From Datisca glomerata (taxonomy: Eukaryota; Streptophyta; Magnoliopsida; Cucurbitales; Datiscaceae): a DNA stretch of 64,000 nt. Position 1 is the stretch's first letter. The number at the start of each line of letters is the position of its first letter. The notes below the pieces were generated by a model, which searched no databases, was not told the origin of the DNA, and saw nothing but the letters and a program-made list of their open reading frames with translations. The position numbers and the translations under genes were made by a program. This document shows positions 36,154-47,008 of this stretch, one piece after another. Location: NCBI GenBank assembly GCA_003255025.1, contig QANY01002785.1, positions 1,334,043 to 1,398,042 on the forward strand, given 5' to 3'.

Positions 36154-36838
36154 GATATATCTATGAATCTTGAAGGTGATTATTAGTCATTCGTAGTACA
36201 CATATACTATGCTTTTAAATATGATGTGATGGCAGATGTGTTGTCGGTTGGGGGTATGTTAGAAATTTATAGTGATGTTGTTAACCCTCATTACAAGCTT
36301 GTTAGTGCAGATGAGGTATATATGGTTAATATATTGCAAACATGTTTATGCTTTTCGCATATTATTTCAGATGAATGGATAATGCTAGGGCAATCTAGTC
36401 GGCTCTGAACTAGAGTCTATTAAGCTGAGTCAAAAAGTCATTCTGACATCTAATATTGGACAAGGTAGTTCGATGGCAAGACCGAGAGTGAAAAGTGGCG
36501 ACCTAGTAAATTAAAGTTGGATGACCTACACCATTCAATCTTACGACATCGTTCTGCGATGCTGATAGGGCAGTCTTGGAGTACATTTTTAACGAGTCGT
36601 TGGAAGCTAGGTTTGTATATCAGTGAAATGTTTTTGGAACATCTTATACCAATTGACACACAGAGACATTGTCGATGGTCAAATATCCATAGCCGAAGGT
36701 TGGATCGAAAGAGGGGTGTAGAAATGATGAACTTGTTGGTTCTGATCTTAAAAGGAAAATGATGAGCTGTAGAAATGATGAACCTTTTGGTTCTGATCTC
36801 TTATTGAAGAAATTCTACTTGTTTACAATGAGGAAGGA
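36154..36838. other. Unassigned stretch
   Basis: No recognised domain. An 81-codon plus frame (36517-36762) and an overlapping minus frame show no similarity I know. It is likely transposon debris. Confidence 0.3.
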
Positions 36839-36895
36839 TATATATATATATATATATATANNNNNNNNNNNNNNNNNNNNNNNNNNNNNNNNNNN
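36839..36895. repeat. TA microsatellite followed by an N gap
   Basis: About 22 bp of alternating TA is followed by 35 N. The gap probably reflects difficulty in sequencing the dinucleotide run. Confidence 0.9.
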
Positions 36896-37493
36896 GGTTC
36901 GTATAGGTTGATCGAACCTAACTTGTTAAGTATTCTTTGGAGGTTATTTTTGTCAAGGGCTTTGGTGAAGATGTCGGCTAGCTGGTCTTCACTACGTACA
37001 AAGGGAATGGTGATTTCTCCCGACTGTATCTTCTCTCTTATGAAGTGACAGTCCACTTCAATGTGTTTGGTTCTCTCGTGGAAAACGGGGTTCATTGCAA
37101 TATGACGTGCTGCTTGGTTGTCACAGTGCATCTCTATCAGTTTTCTTATCTCGACCTTCATGTCTTGAAGGAGATGTTTAATCCATATGAGTTCACTAGC
37201 AGTGGAGGCCATGGCTCTGTATTCTACCTCTGCACTTGACCTTGCTACAATAGTTTGTTTCTTGCTCTTCCAGGTTACTAGATTTCCACCTGCAAAGACA
37301 CATAAGCCAGTTGTAGATTTTCTATCATAACTATCTGCCCAGTCAGCATCAGTGTATCCAGCTACGGAGTTTGCCCCGGTTCTCTTCATCCATATCCCTT
37401 GGCCAGGTGTTCCTTTAAGGTATATGAGATGAGACTGTTGTTGTCTTTCCTGAACCTGTTTTTTGGACTTGATCTCCCCCACTAACTGCCCAA
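36896..37493 (-). pseudogene. Copia RNase H, C-terminal end of pol
   Basis: The minus strand reads GYTDADWADSYDRKSTTGLC, LVTWKSKKQ, SSAEVEYRAM, IEMHCDNQAA, FHERTKHIEVDCHFIREKI and DQLADIFTKAL, the ordered motifs of Copia RNase H to the polyprotein end. The frame is open for about 200 codons, so it is younger than its neighbours. Upstream RT is absent: at 37494 it abuts Athila-like integrase, giving a hybrid of two elements. The gap at 36861 lies where its 3' end should be. Confidence 0.9.
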
Positions 37494-39830
37494 TTATTTT
37501 ATGCATAGCATCCGACCTGGTCTGGGCGGGGCCATAGGTCTTGAATGCAAGGCCCGTGATTGAAGTTTAAACTCTCTCCCGATTTTTTCATCCAACAAGT
37601 CTATAGCTCCATATGGATCGATTTTGAGCAATTTAAATGGCCCAGACCATCTTGATATTAATTTTCTAGGAAACAATCAAAGTCTTGAATTGAATAACAA
37701 AACCTAAGCCCTTGGTTTTAATCCTCGACCCACAATCTCTTTGCCATGCCACTTTTTGGTCTTTTCTTTGTAAAGCCTTGCACTCTCATATGAACATAGC
37801 CTGAATTCATCTTGTTCATTCAGATATAAGACTTTGTTTTCTCCTGTTGTTTGCGAGGCTCTGTTTTCTCCTGTTGCTTGCAAGTCCATATTTAGCTTCT
37901 TAACAGATCCAAAAGCTTTGTGTTATAGCTCTAAAGGTAAGTGACATGATCTAGTTTCAAAGACTAACCTATAGAAATACATTCTCAAAGTAGTCTTGTA
38001 GGCAATTCTGTACGCCCATAATACATCATCTAGTCTCATGGATCGATCTTTTTCGCTAGGGTTGACTACTTTCTCCAGAATTCTCTTTATTTCTCTATTG
38101 GACAACTCCACTTGCCCTCTTGTTTATGGGTAATATGTTGTAGCAACTTTGTGCTTCACCCCATATTTACCTAGAAGTCCTTCAAACAACCTATTACAGA
38201 AATGTGTACCTTCATCATTTATGATGGCCAGAAGAGTCCTAAATCTTGTAAAAATATTTTTCTGAATGAATATGACCACTACTTTCACAACATTTTTTTG
38301 GTAATGGTGCAGCTTCAACCCATTTAGAGATATAGTCCACATCCACTAGAATGTATAGGCTCTCAAATGAAGATGGGAATGGCCCAATGAAGTCTATCCC
38401 CCAAACATCAAAGAGTTCGACTTCCAAAATGTTGTTAAGTGGCATTTCCCTGTATTTAGGATATATTTTCAGTCCTTTGACATATATCACAGCTCTTTTC
38501 TTTCTCACATCCTTGAAAAGGGAGGGCAAAAGGTAACCAGATTAGAGCACTTTGGTAGTTGTCCTCAATCCTCCCAAATGCCCTCCATAGGGTGAAGAGT
38601 GACATTGCTACAATATGCTTTAATCTTCTTCTTCGAGGACATATTTGGTCAGAACCTTGCTCATAGAGATAAGAATCATCCCAATAATAAGTGTTGAGTT
38701 GTTGAAAGAATTTCTTTAATTGCTGAGAATTTAGCTCAGGGGACAACACTCCACTTGCTAAATAATTTACAATGTTAGCATACCAAATGGCTTTTACTAT
38801 TGAGATTATTGGCAACTACTCATCTGGAAAGGTTTTTGTAAAAGCTGAGTTTGCTATAGCCTTGTCCCTTGCTTCTAGTCTTTACAAGTGATCTGCCACT
38901 TGATTCTCTGTGCCTTTCTTGTCCTTGATCTCCAGGTCAAATTCTTGAAGTAATAAGATCTACCTGGTAAGCCTAGGCTTTATATCTTTTTTAGACATCA
39001 ACATTTAATGGCAGAATGGTCAGTATAAACAATAACTTTAGTACCTATGAGATATGCTCTAAATCTGTCAAACGAAAAAACAACGACTAACAACTCATTC
39101 TCAGTGGTGGTGTAGTTCAGCTGTGTATCAGAGAGAGTTTTACTAGCATAGTAGATAGAGTGGAAAATTTTACTGTTCCTCTACCCCAAGACTACTACAA
39201 CTGCATAGTCACTAGCATCACACATTAGCTCAGATTGGTAGCTCCCAATCGGGTGTTGTAATTATAGGTGCAGAGACTAAAACAGTTTTTAATTCAAAGC
39301 ATTCCTACAGTCATTAGAGAACTCAAAAGCTTTACAATTTTCTAATAGCATGCATAGAGGTTTTGATATTTTTGATATCTTTAATGAACCTTCTATAAAA
39401 CCCAGCATGCCTTAGAAAACTTCTATTTTCTTTCACTGAGGTGGGAGCAGGGATTTTTTCAGTGACTTATATTTTTGCTCTATCTACTTTAATCCTTTTG
39501 AGGACACTCAATGTCCTAAAACTATCCCTTATTGCACCATAAAATGACATTTTCTCAATTAAAGACCAAGTTAGTTTCTTCACAAATTTCTAATACTTGT
39601 ACAAGATTAGACAAAGATTCTCTCTACCATGTCTGTGAAAATTACCATTATGCATCTCTGAAATTTTACTGGAGCATTGCATAACCCAAAAGGCGGTTGA
39701 AAGTGGTCTTCTCTTGATCCTCATGTGCTATAGCTATTTGATTATAGCCTGAGTAGTCCTCCAAAAAACCACCATTGGGATGTCTCCCTACTTACTTATT
39801 TATGGAAAGCACGCCATTTACCTGTTGGAC
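37494..39830 (-). pseudogene. Athila-like Gypsy pol remnant
   Basis: From high to low coordinates on the minus strand: RT scraps (39.4-39.8 kb, IAHEDQEKTTF); RNase H (38.88-39.1 kb, EFDLEIKDKKGTENQVADHL); a pre-integrase region with VNYLASGVLSPELNSQQLKK and YYWDDSYLYEQGSDQI (38.6-38.8 kb); the integrase zinc site CDICQRTENIS and EVELFDVWGIDFIGPFPSS (38.4-38.5 kb); [33 protein letters not shown] and [13 protein letters not shown] (37.9-38.1 kb); and a tail with SRWSGPFKLLKIDPYGAIDL (37.5-37.7 kb). The order is intact but many frames are broken. Confidence 0.85.
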
Positions 39831-40384
39831 TCAAGCATAAAACATGTTGGGTTGTTAAAGCCCTTAACTTTTATTTGAGTGTTGTAGATTTTCATCAGAA
39901 ATGACAGCTATAAAAAATTGAATAGTTGAGGACTGATGCCTGTGATAACTCTAGGATTTACAAGGAAAAGATGAAAATGGAACATGAGAAAGAGATCCTA
40001 ACGAAACATTTTTCAGCCGAACCAACGAGGGCATCTCTACGACTCTTGATTGCATCTCCACCCTGGTAAACTGGGCCAAGGTGGACCGGTTTATACATTG
40101 TGAAACAAGTTTTTTTCTAATGGTACTACTGAGGTTGAGGACCTCACCGATGGTAAATTTTTTAGGTAATGGACAAAGTTGAAAAATTATGTGAAGAGAA
40201 TTGACTAACTTAAAGTGATCACTTTCGTGACTCCTATTTACCAATCTTGATCGCGCTTTATCTTTCCTTTCCATAGTTTAGATCTATATATGTATTTTAG
40301 CATTTTTTATTTATTTCTTTTTATTGTATCTTTTATTTAGCTTAGTATCGATATAGATTGTCTATCCTTGTTCACTTTATTTTC
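39831..40384. other. Unassigned stretch before the viral insert
   Basis: A 107-codon minus frame (39951-40274) shows no domain I recognise. It may be Athila-related or flank. Confidence 0.3.
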
Positions 40385-41104
40385 TGGTATAAGGAATTAA
40401 GGTAGGAAGAACCATAAGATGAATCCTGAAAAGAATAGCAAAGGAGTAGATTCTGGTAAATACTCATAGCCATGAGAATGTACTCTAAGCTCTAAGATTG
40501 GGAAAAAAATATTTTTCCAGAAAAATGGCAAATCCCTAATATTGTCCCTACCAGACCACCTATCATTAGGCAATCTATAGAAGATGTCATTCAGACTCAA
40601 GGAGGGAACATATACCTCAAATTCTAGAAACCCTTAACTAGAACCCTTTCTAGTCTTAGTTATAAAAGTATTCCTGCATATAACGTTGACTTTTTAGAAT
40701 CCTCTAGACAATTTATATCTGAACCCATAGGATCTGATAAATCCTCTAGTCCTTCAGTAAAAGATAGACTCCTAAAGACTACATTAGGGGTATTCATATA
40801 TCTGATAATCAAATACCTTATGGTGTTTATGACAACATAAAGCCTAATAGCCCAACCGTCAGTGACAATTTAATATTTAATGGATTTTTCTCCAAATAGT
40901 GATTTGAGAAAACAACTAAACCAAGATTTGTGCAACCTATATATCAGGATTTTAGAGCATGGTATTTTAAAACTCATACTCCATAACAGTTACAAACCCT
41001 AAAAACCCAGTATTATTATCATCTAGATAAAAATCAGTATCTTAAACCTTTCCTAAATGGTATTGCGCGTTTGCACCCCAATTGTATTTACATGATAAGA
41101 CCAA

Positions 41105-41580
41105 TTGAATGTGTTAACAGACATCCAACGAAGTTGGATAAACACTAGTGGTATGACTTATCAATCTATTCATCCTCCACCCTTATCCTTAGAGCTTGCT
41201 CCAGGTAACAATAATCTTAAATCGTTAATTATCAACCCCTACGTTGAAGTACATGAAAAACCCTTTCAACAAGAATTCGTCAAAGTTAAAGATTTTTTAC
41301 CTTTAACCAAACATAATAATTATACCAATCTTTTTCTCCAAACTATAGGAAATCAGTTAACCATAATCGATGACTAGATTGAAAATATTCATGATCAATG
41401 CCAGGTTACCCCTAAACCTAAAACACTTGATCTCCAACCTGTAACTATCAAACCACCTCTTGAAGTTACTAACTTTAAGATGAAATCCAGTAAGAATGAT
41501 GAAGAGTTTATGAAAACTCTCATTGATAAAATCAGAGATTTGAAATTTACTTATCATCCCGAACCATCAAGATAAAATAA
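41105..41580 (+). pseudogene. Pararetroviral N-terminal polyprotein region, function unclear
   Basis: A 90-codon open stretch followed by decayed sequence precedes the zinc knuckle. In related viruses this part holds the movement or coat protein, but I see no diagnostic motif. It contains proline-rich and acidic patches. Confidence 0.4.
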
Positions 41581-42034
41581 TATGATGATTCAAGATTAAC
41601 CTAAAGACGAAACAGAGGATTACACTCTTTCCCAAATCTTATATATCCAGGAAAACTTTGATGATACAATCAACAAAATTGAGGGACTGTCACGATTAGA
41701 TGGATATCCCTTATGAACAGTATTCTTATGGTCATCTTATTGAAATTATCATTAAAGAAGTATTATCCTTATGCAATGACATGAAGTTACAACAGATGAT
41801 GAAACACAAGAATCCTACCAACTGAAAAGAATTAGGAGAATTTTATGATCAGTTTGCTTATGACATAAAAATACAATACCCTTCTACCTCTAAAAATCCT
41901 AAACCTTTTTAGAAATTAAAGTCTTCTAGAAAATACTCTTCCAAAAAATACCTCCTTCTACTTATCAAGAAAGACCTCGAAGGAAAATGAGTAAGCAAAC
42001 ATCTTAGCTTAAATAAGATAAATCTCAAATAAAA

Positions 42035-42076
42035 TGTTATAAATGTGGTTTAACTAGACATTACGCTAATAAATGT
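42035..42076 (+). other. Coat-protein-type CCHC zinc knuckle (viral relic)
   Basis: CYKCGLTRHYANKC has the C-x2-C-x4-H-x4-C spacing of the nucleic-acid-binding knuckle in retroviral-like coat proteins. Basic residues follow. It lies in a frame with stops on either side. Confidence 0.85.
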
Positions 42077-42748
42077 AAGTTTGAACTAAAACAGAAGTTT
42101 AATGAGATGTCATTGGATGAGGAAACTCAACAAAAGATTTTAAACTGTCTTTCTAATGAAGATAGTACTTCAGAATCTAGTTGAGATAATGATTTAGCTG
42201 AGATTTATTCCTCTTCTAAATATTATTCTTCTGATAATCTAGAACCTTGTTGTCATTCAAAAACCTGTAATATGTTAATTGAAGTCAATTACTGGAAGGC
42301 TATTGTTGAGATGAATGGTCTTGATCTTGGTCAACCTAACCTTAATGTTTTAACTAATACTCAACAGTCCATGCTTAATCTAGTTGACCAGATAACTGAT
42401 CCCAAAATGAAATTAAAATTTCTTGAACTTTGTTATCAAAATCAAACCAAACAAGAACTTCTCCTTCCTACAAAAAACTACAGTGTGCGTGAAGTTATGA
42501 AATGAATTCAGAAAACTCCTACAATTGAGAAACCTATAACCATTCCAGATTTAAAGATAGAAGTTAACATTCTTAAGAATGATATAAAACACTTACAAAC
42601 TGCCAACCAGATTATTTTTCAAGATCTTCATAATATTAAACAACAGTTTTCTTCTAAAGAAAAAACCTCCTGAAGAAAAACCCGAATCTTCTTCTCAACC
42701 TGAAAATAACCAATATTTATTCTTAATGAATAATGTCACTTTTCAAAA

Positions 42749-43222
42749 ATGGTATACCAAAATCACTTTATTATAAAACCTGATTTTATAATTAAAGATG
42801 TTATTGCCCTAGTTGATAGTGACGCTGACATGAACTGTATTCAAGAAGGTTTAGTTCCTACTAAATATTTCCAGAAAATCACCCAATCTTCAACCAGTGC
42901 CAGTGGTAACTCTATGCATATAGAGTTTAAGCTTCCTGAAGTGCTTATCTGTAATCAAGGTGTTTTCCTACCAACTGCATTTGTTTTAACTAAAAACATG
43001 ACACAAAACATTATCTTAGGCACTCCTTTTCTTTGTTTATTAATGCCTATAACTGAAATTGATATTTTAGGTATCCATACTAATATTAATAACAAAGACA
43101 TAATCTTTGAATTTATAACTACACCTTATACGAAAAAACTTGATCAGATTAAAGACCTTGTCCATTATAAAGAAAAACATATAAATTTTATTCAAAAAGA
43201 AATTCAATTTCTTACTATTTAA
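42749..43222 (+). pseudogene. Viral aspartic protease region with altered active site
   Basis: A 157-codon frame carries the protease domain, with the ALVDSDAD loop at about 42806-42829. The usual loop is Asp-Ser/Thr-Gly; here the third residue is Asp (GAC, 42821-42823), which should abolish activity. A later IILGTPFL block matches the second conserved element. Stops bound the frame. Confidence 0.8.
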
Positions 43223-43499
43223 CAAAAAATTCAGCAACCTTCTATACAAAATAAGATTAAAACTATCTTATAGGACTTCTGAATAGAAATTTGCATTGAT
43301 ATTCCTAATGCTTTTTGGAATAGGAAAAAACATATTATTTCTCTTCCTTATAATCAGAATTTTGATGAAAGAAATATTCTGACTAAATCTAGACCTAGTC
43401 AGATGAAGAAGGAATATTTAGAAATGTGTAAAACATAAATCAAATTCCTTTTATAGAAAAATTTAATTAGATCTAGTCACTCCCTTTGAAGCGGTACAT

Positions 43500-44110
43500 C
43501 ATTTTATGTTAACAAGAATGCAGAAATAGAAAGAGGTACTCCTAGATTATTAATTAACTATAAACCTCTCAATGATGCCTTATAATGGATTAGTTATCCA
43601 ATACAGAATAAAAAAGATCTTCTAGATAGACTACATGATTTAGTAGTATTTTCCAAGTCTGATCTTAAATCAGGATTTTGGCAAATCCAAATCACTAAAC
43701 ATGATAGGTATAAAACTGTCTTTACAGTATCTTTTGGTCATGATGAATGGAATGTTTTACCTAATGGTGTCAAGAATGGTTCTTCTGAATTCCAGCATAT
43801 CATGAATGATATATTTAATGCTTATACTGAATTCATAATCTGTTATATTAATGATGTGTTAATTTGCTCATCTTGTCTTGATCAGCATTTCGAACATCTT
43901 AAGATATTTAAGAATGTTATTATAAAAAATGGTTTAGTTCTTTTTGCATCTAAAATGAAACTTTTTCAAACTGAAGTATGTTTCCTTGGACACAACTTTA
44001 CTAATGGAATGATTATTCTTATTAACGGAAGTACTGAGTTTGCCTCTAAATTTTCAGATGAAATAAAGGACAAAACTCAATTACAGAGATTTTTGGAGAG
44101 TTAGAGACTT
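43500..44110 (+). pseudogene. Viral reverse transcriptase, decayed
   Basis: Motifs in order: GTPRLLINYKPLND, then SKSDLKSGFWQIQI (about 43654-43695), and the catalytic loop YINDVLIC near 43844-43867. The first of the two catalytic Asp residues is Asn (AAT, 43850-43852). Stops at about 43580 and 44102 also break it. Confidence 0.85.
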
Positions 44111-44259
44111 TTATCCTCATTTATCTTAAGATGCCTCTCTTCTTTATACCAGACTTACCAAAAATCATGTACCTTGGTCTCCAGAACATACTCTTGCAGT
44201 ACAACGTATTAAAATAAAAATGAAACAGTTATTTTGTTTATATTTACCTAATCCTAACT

Positions 44260-44660
44260 GAAAAAAGATTGTAGAGATCGATGCCTCTAACCAAGGATAT
44301 GGTGGAATTCTTAAACAATTTAATCCAAATAGTCAAAAGGATGAACTCTTAAGATTGACCTCAAGAGTTTGGAAAGGACCAGCATTAAAATACCCTACTA
44401 CTAAACATGAATGTTTATCTATAGTAAAATGTGTTTTAAGATTCCAAGATGATCTTCTGAACCTGCATTTTATAATTCGGGTTAATTGCTTATCTACCAA
44501 ACAGATATTTAAGAAAAATGTTCAAACTCTTGCATTTAAATAGATATTTGCTTCTTGACAAAGTATATTATCAGTATTTGGCTTTGATATTGAATACATC
44601 AAAAGTGATCAGAATTCTCTACCAGATTTTTTAACTCGTGAATACTTGCAGGGTTCATAA
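44260..44660 (+). pseudogene. Viral RNase H, decayed
   Basis: EIDASNQGYGGIL (about 44276) holds the first catalytic Asp, and a TKHECLSIVKCVL block the Glu motif. The C-terminal DFLTRE-like end is at about 44623-44640. Stops interrupt it. Confidence 0.8.
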
Positions 44661-44859
44661 GTAACAGAAGCCATGGTTGAGGCCATAGAAGCCAAGGCAG
44701 AGGCCTGTATCCAACAAAATTTCCAAGTCTAAACATTAATAACGAGGCTTCTTCTAGCAAAACAACTAAAGATGTTCTTCTCCTTCTCCTACTAGAACAT
44801 TATATATTTAATAGTATCACAGAAGAGACAATTCTCTTTATTGAAACAACATATGAGAA

Positions 44860-45710
44860 ATGAATGTCAGATCTATGGGAAATCAAGAAGAGATATCTCT
44901 CTACTCAGCAGCTTCCCACTCACTTTGACCAGGATCGTTACATATATGAAGCAATCGTCCTTGGAACTTCGGCCATCGAGTTTAAACATACTCTCCATGA
45001 TCCGAACAGAACTGCTAGCCCTACTACTTACAGTAAAGCTACCATCCACTCTATTATGCCCATCAATCAATGGGGCATGCATTCACATACTACCTGAAGC
45101 CTTGACATCCACATTCATGAAACTAAATATAGTTATTGGGACTATATTGATTCATTTATCTATGTATTTTATTACCAGAACCCTGTCCACAACCATACGT
45201 GGTTTATCAGAATTTGTCCCGAGATTCTTAAACAAGACCTCCCAAATTGGTTCCTTGTTTAGTGGGATAAATTTGGGATAACCTTCGAAACTTTACCAGA
45301 ACAGGTTCAAACAACATTCAAAGAGGGGCAAGCCGTTTATTCTCTCTTACCAGTAAACAATGATATTTCTATGTCCAAATCAGTAGTCCATTTTATTATT
45401 CGTTTCAGTATTCCTTAGATCTGGAAATGGGACTTACAATGTGATTACGGGAATAAAATCTTTCGACTGAAAATAGTCTTTTATAGAAAGTGGTGGGATA
45501 AAGGGATGAACCCTGATTTACCAGAATTAATAAAGGCCATCAAAACCCATACTCAAGCCTATTTTGATGTCATCCCAAAAGCTCTTCCAGCCTCAACGGA
45601 AAATCCCTTTATTGTGGCTCAAACTGCATTAAAGAAGGAATTCCCTAACATAACAGAAAGTAAGCTCATTATAAAAATCATGGATTTTATGAAAGAGCAA
45701 TTTATTTAAT
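44860..45710 (+). pseudogene. Coding region downstream of viral RNase H
   Basis: Frames with recognisable blocks (for example YIDSFIYVFYYQNP-type, then HTWFIRICPEIL and LPNWFLVWWDKFG) give about 280 codons with a few stops. The Trp-rich pattern is known to me from downstream frames of plant pararetroviral or retroelement polyproteins, but I cannot assign a function. The last 67 codons (45506-45709) are open. Confidence 0.5.
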
Positions 45711-46171
45711 CCTTTGCACCAGAAGATGCTTCAATGAAATCTATAAGCAGTCATACAGGATCTTAACACAATGACAATGAATTCAACATCTTAGCTAGCG
45801 AGAGCCAGGAACCAGAACCCGTTAACCCCACCATTGGAGATTTCTGGGATTCCTTTACCAGTGTGATCTCTGAGAAAATGGATAAACAAGAAAGGAAAAG
45901 CCAAGGTCTAAATTTTGTCCCCACCAGTAGCAAAGAGAAAATAATGTCGGTACATACCGACACATAACTTTCCAAAAAGAAGATTCCCACTATCTTCAAA
46001 CCAGACATGGCGAAGCTACTTTTAATAAAGTAGAAAAAGACATACCCACTATTAGAAAAGATAAATCTACTTTAATAAAGTAGATTCCCATTACCAGAGA
46101 CCGCTGGAAAGATAAGAACGAACGACTCCACCCTCAAGGACACGCAACCTTATCATATCCTCTTTTTGTAT

Positions 46172-46179
46172 TATAAAAG
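46172..46179 (+). promoter_or_regulatory. TATA box of the viral leader promoter
   Basis: TATAAAAG followed by GGAGGCCTCACCC and a pyrimidine-rich leader resembles promoters driving pregenomic RNA in caulimovirids. It lies at the distal end of the insert. Activity is untested. Confidence 0.55.
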
Positions 46180-46269
46180 GGAGGCCTCACCCTTTGTTAA
46201 GGGTAGAACAACTTTTAACTCTTACTTTCTTTTCTCTCTTAATGTACTGTCTCTTGTTTTCTTTATAAT

Positions 46270-47008
46270 AATTTTTGAAGATTTAAAGCATCTCTTCTTC
46301 TGAGCTTCCTGCACATCTTGCCTACATTTCTCCTCGAACCATCTTATTGTAAGTTTTTAATTTTATGCAATAATTGTTTAAAACATACCTATTATTTATT
46401 TTAGACTATAACATTGTATTTCCCGGAAGACCACCACCACCACCTAAACATTAAGTTTATGAGACCATGTAGGTAATAATTTTAAATTAATGTAAATGTT
46501 AATATGCCATTTAATATCTGTAGATCCGGCTGACTGTAGGAGCACTTAACGGGTAATCACTAAGGTTGAATGAGTACTTCATCTGTATCGGGTAGGATTG
46601 ATGAATCAACTAGTATGTAACTAATGGGACGTCACCCAAGTCGCGTTGTGGTTAGGTCCGTGAAACAGGGTGTGCGTTCGGACCATTGATCCACTTAAGT
46701 TGTTGACAGACGTGCTAGTTACATATTAGTGAGCTTCTTGATCTCGCTTAATGAGTGCATGTTAGTCCCATATATAGAGAGAGAGGTTATGTTATACATG
46801 CGAGGTTATGTTGTGCATATCACGAAAACTAAACAGGTCTAATTTGCATTTTAGAAAAAAAACACACATACATACCAAGGTCTAAGATCAGCTTAATCGG
46901 GTGCGCTTTGAGCCCGAGTACTTACCAGCTTGGTTCGTTACCCTTTCTGCTCACTGCTGACCATTCAATCTCCCTCTTCTTCTGCCTCTGCGCACTTTTA
47001 GAAAGCTC
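46270..47008 (+). promoter_or_regulatory. Upstream region of the peptidyl-tRNA hydrolase gene
   Basis: This 740 bp lies between the viral insert and the start codon at 47009. The last about 80 bp are pyrimidine-rich (TCAATCTCCCTCTTCTTCTGCC), a usual plant leader. No clear TATA box stands close to it. The viral promoter just upstream points toward the gene and could have influence. Confidence 0.4.

Larger units (their letters stand above)
40385..46260 (+). mobile_element. Endogenous pararetrovirus (Caulimoviridae-like), decayed
   Basis: On the plus strand the order is: a primer-site-like TGGTATAAGGAA (40385), ATG at 40419, a long broken region with no motif I can name (about 40.4-42.0 kb), a coat-type zinc knuckle, aspartic protease, reverse transcriptase, RNase H, another coding region and a TATA-type promoter. 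RT and RNase H motifs fit Caulimoviridae better than Gypsy. No integrase or LTR is seen. Stops occur throughout, so it cannot produce virus. Which genus it belongs to is unclear. Ends are approximate. Confidence 0.8.
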
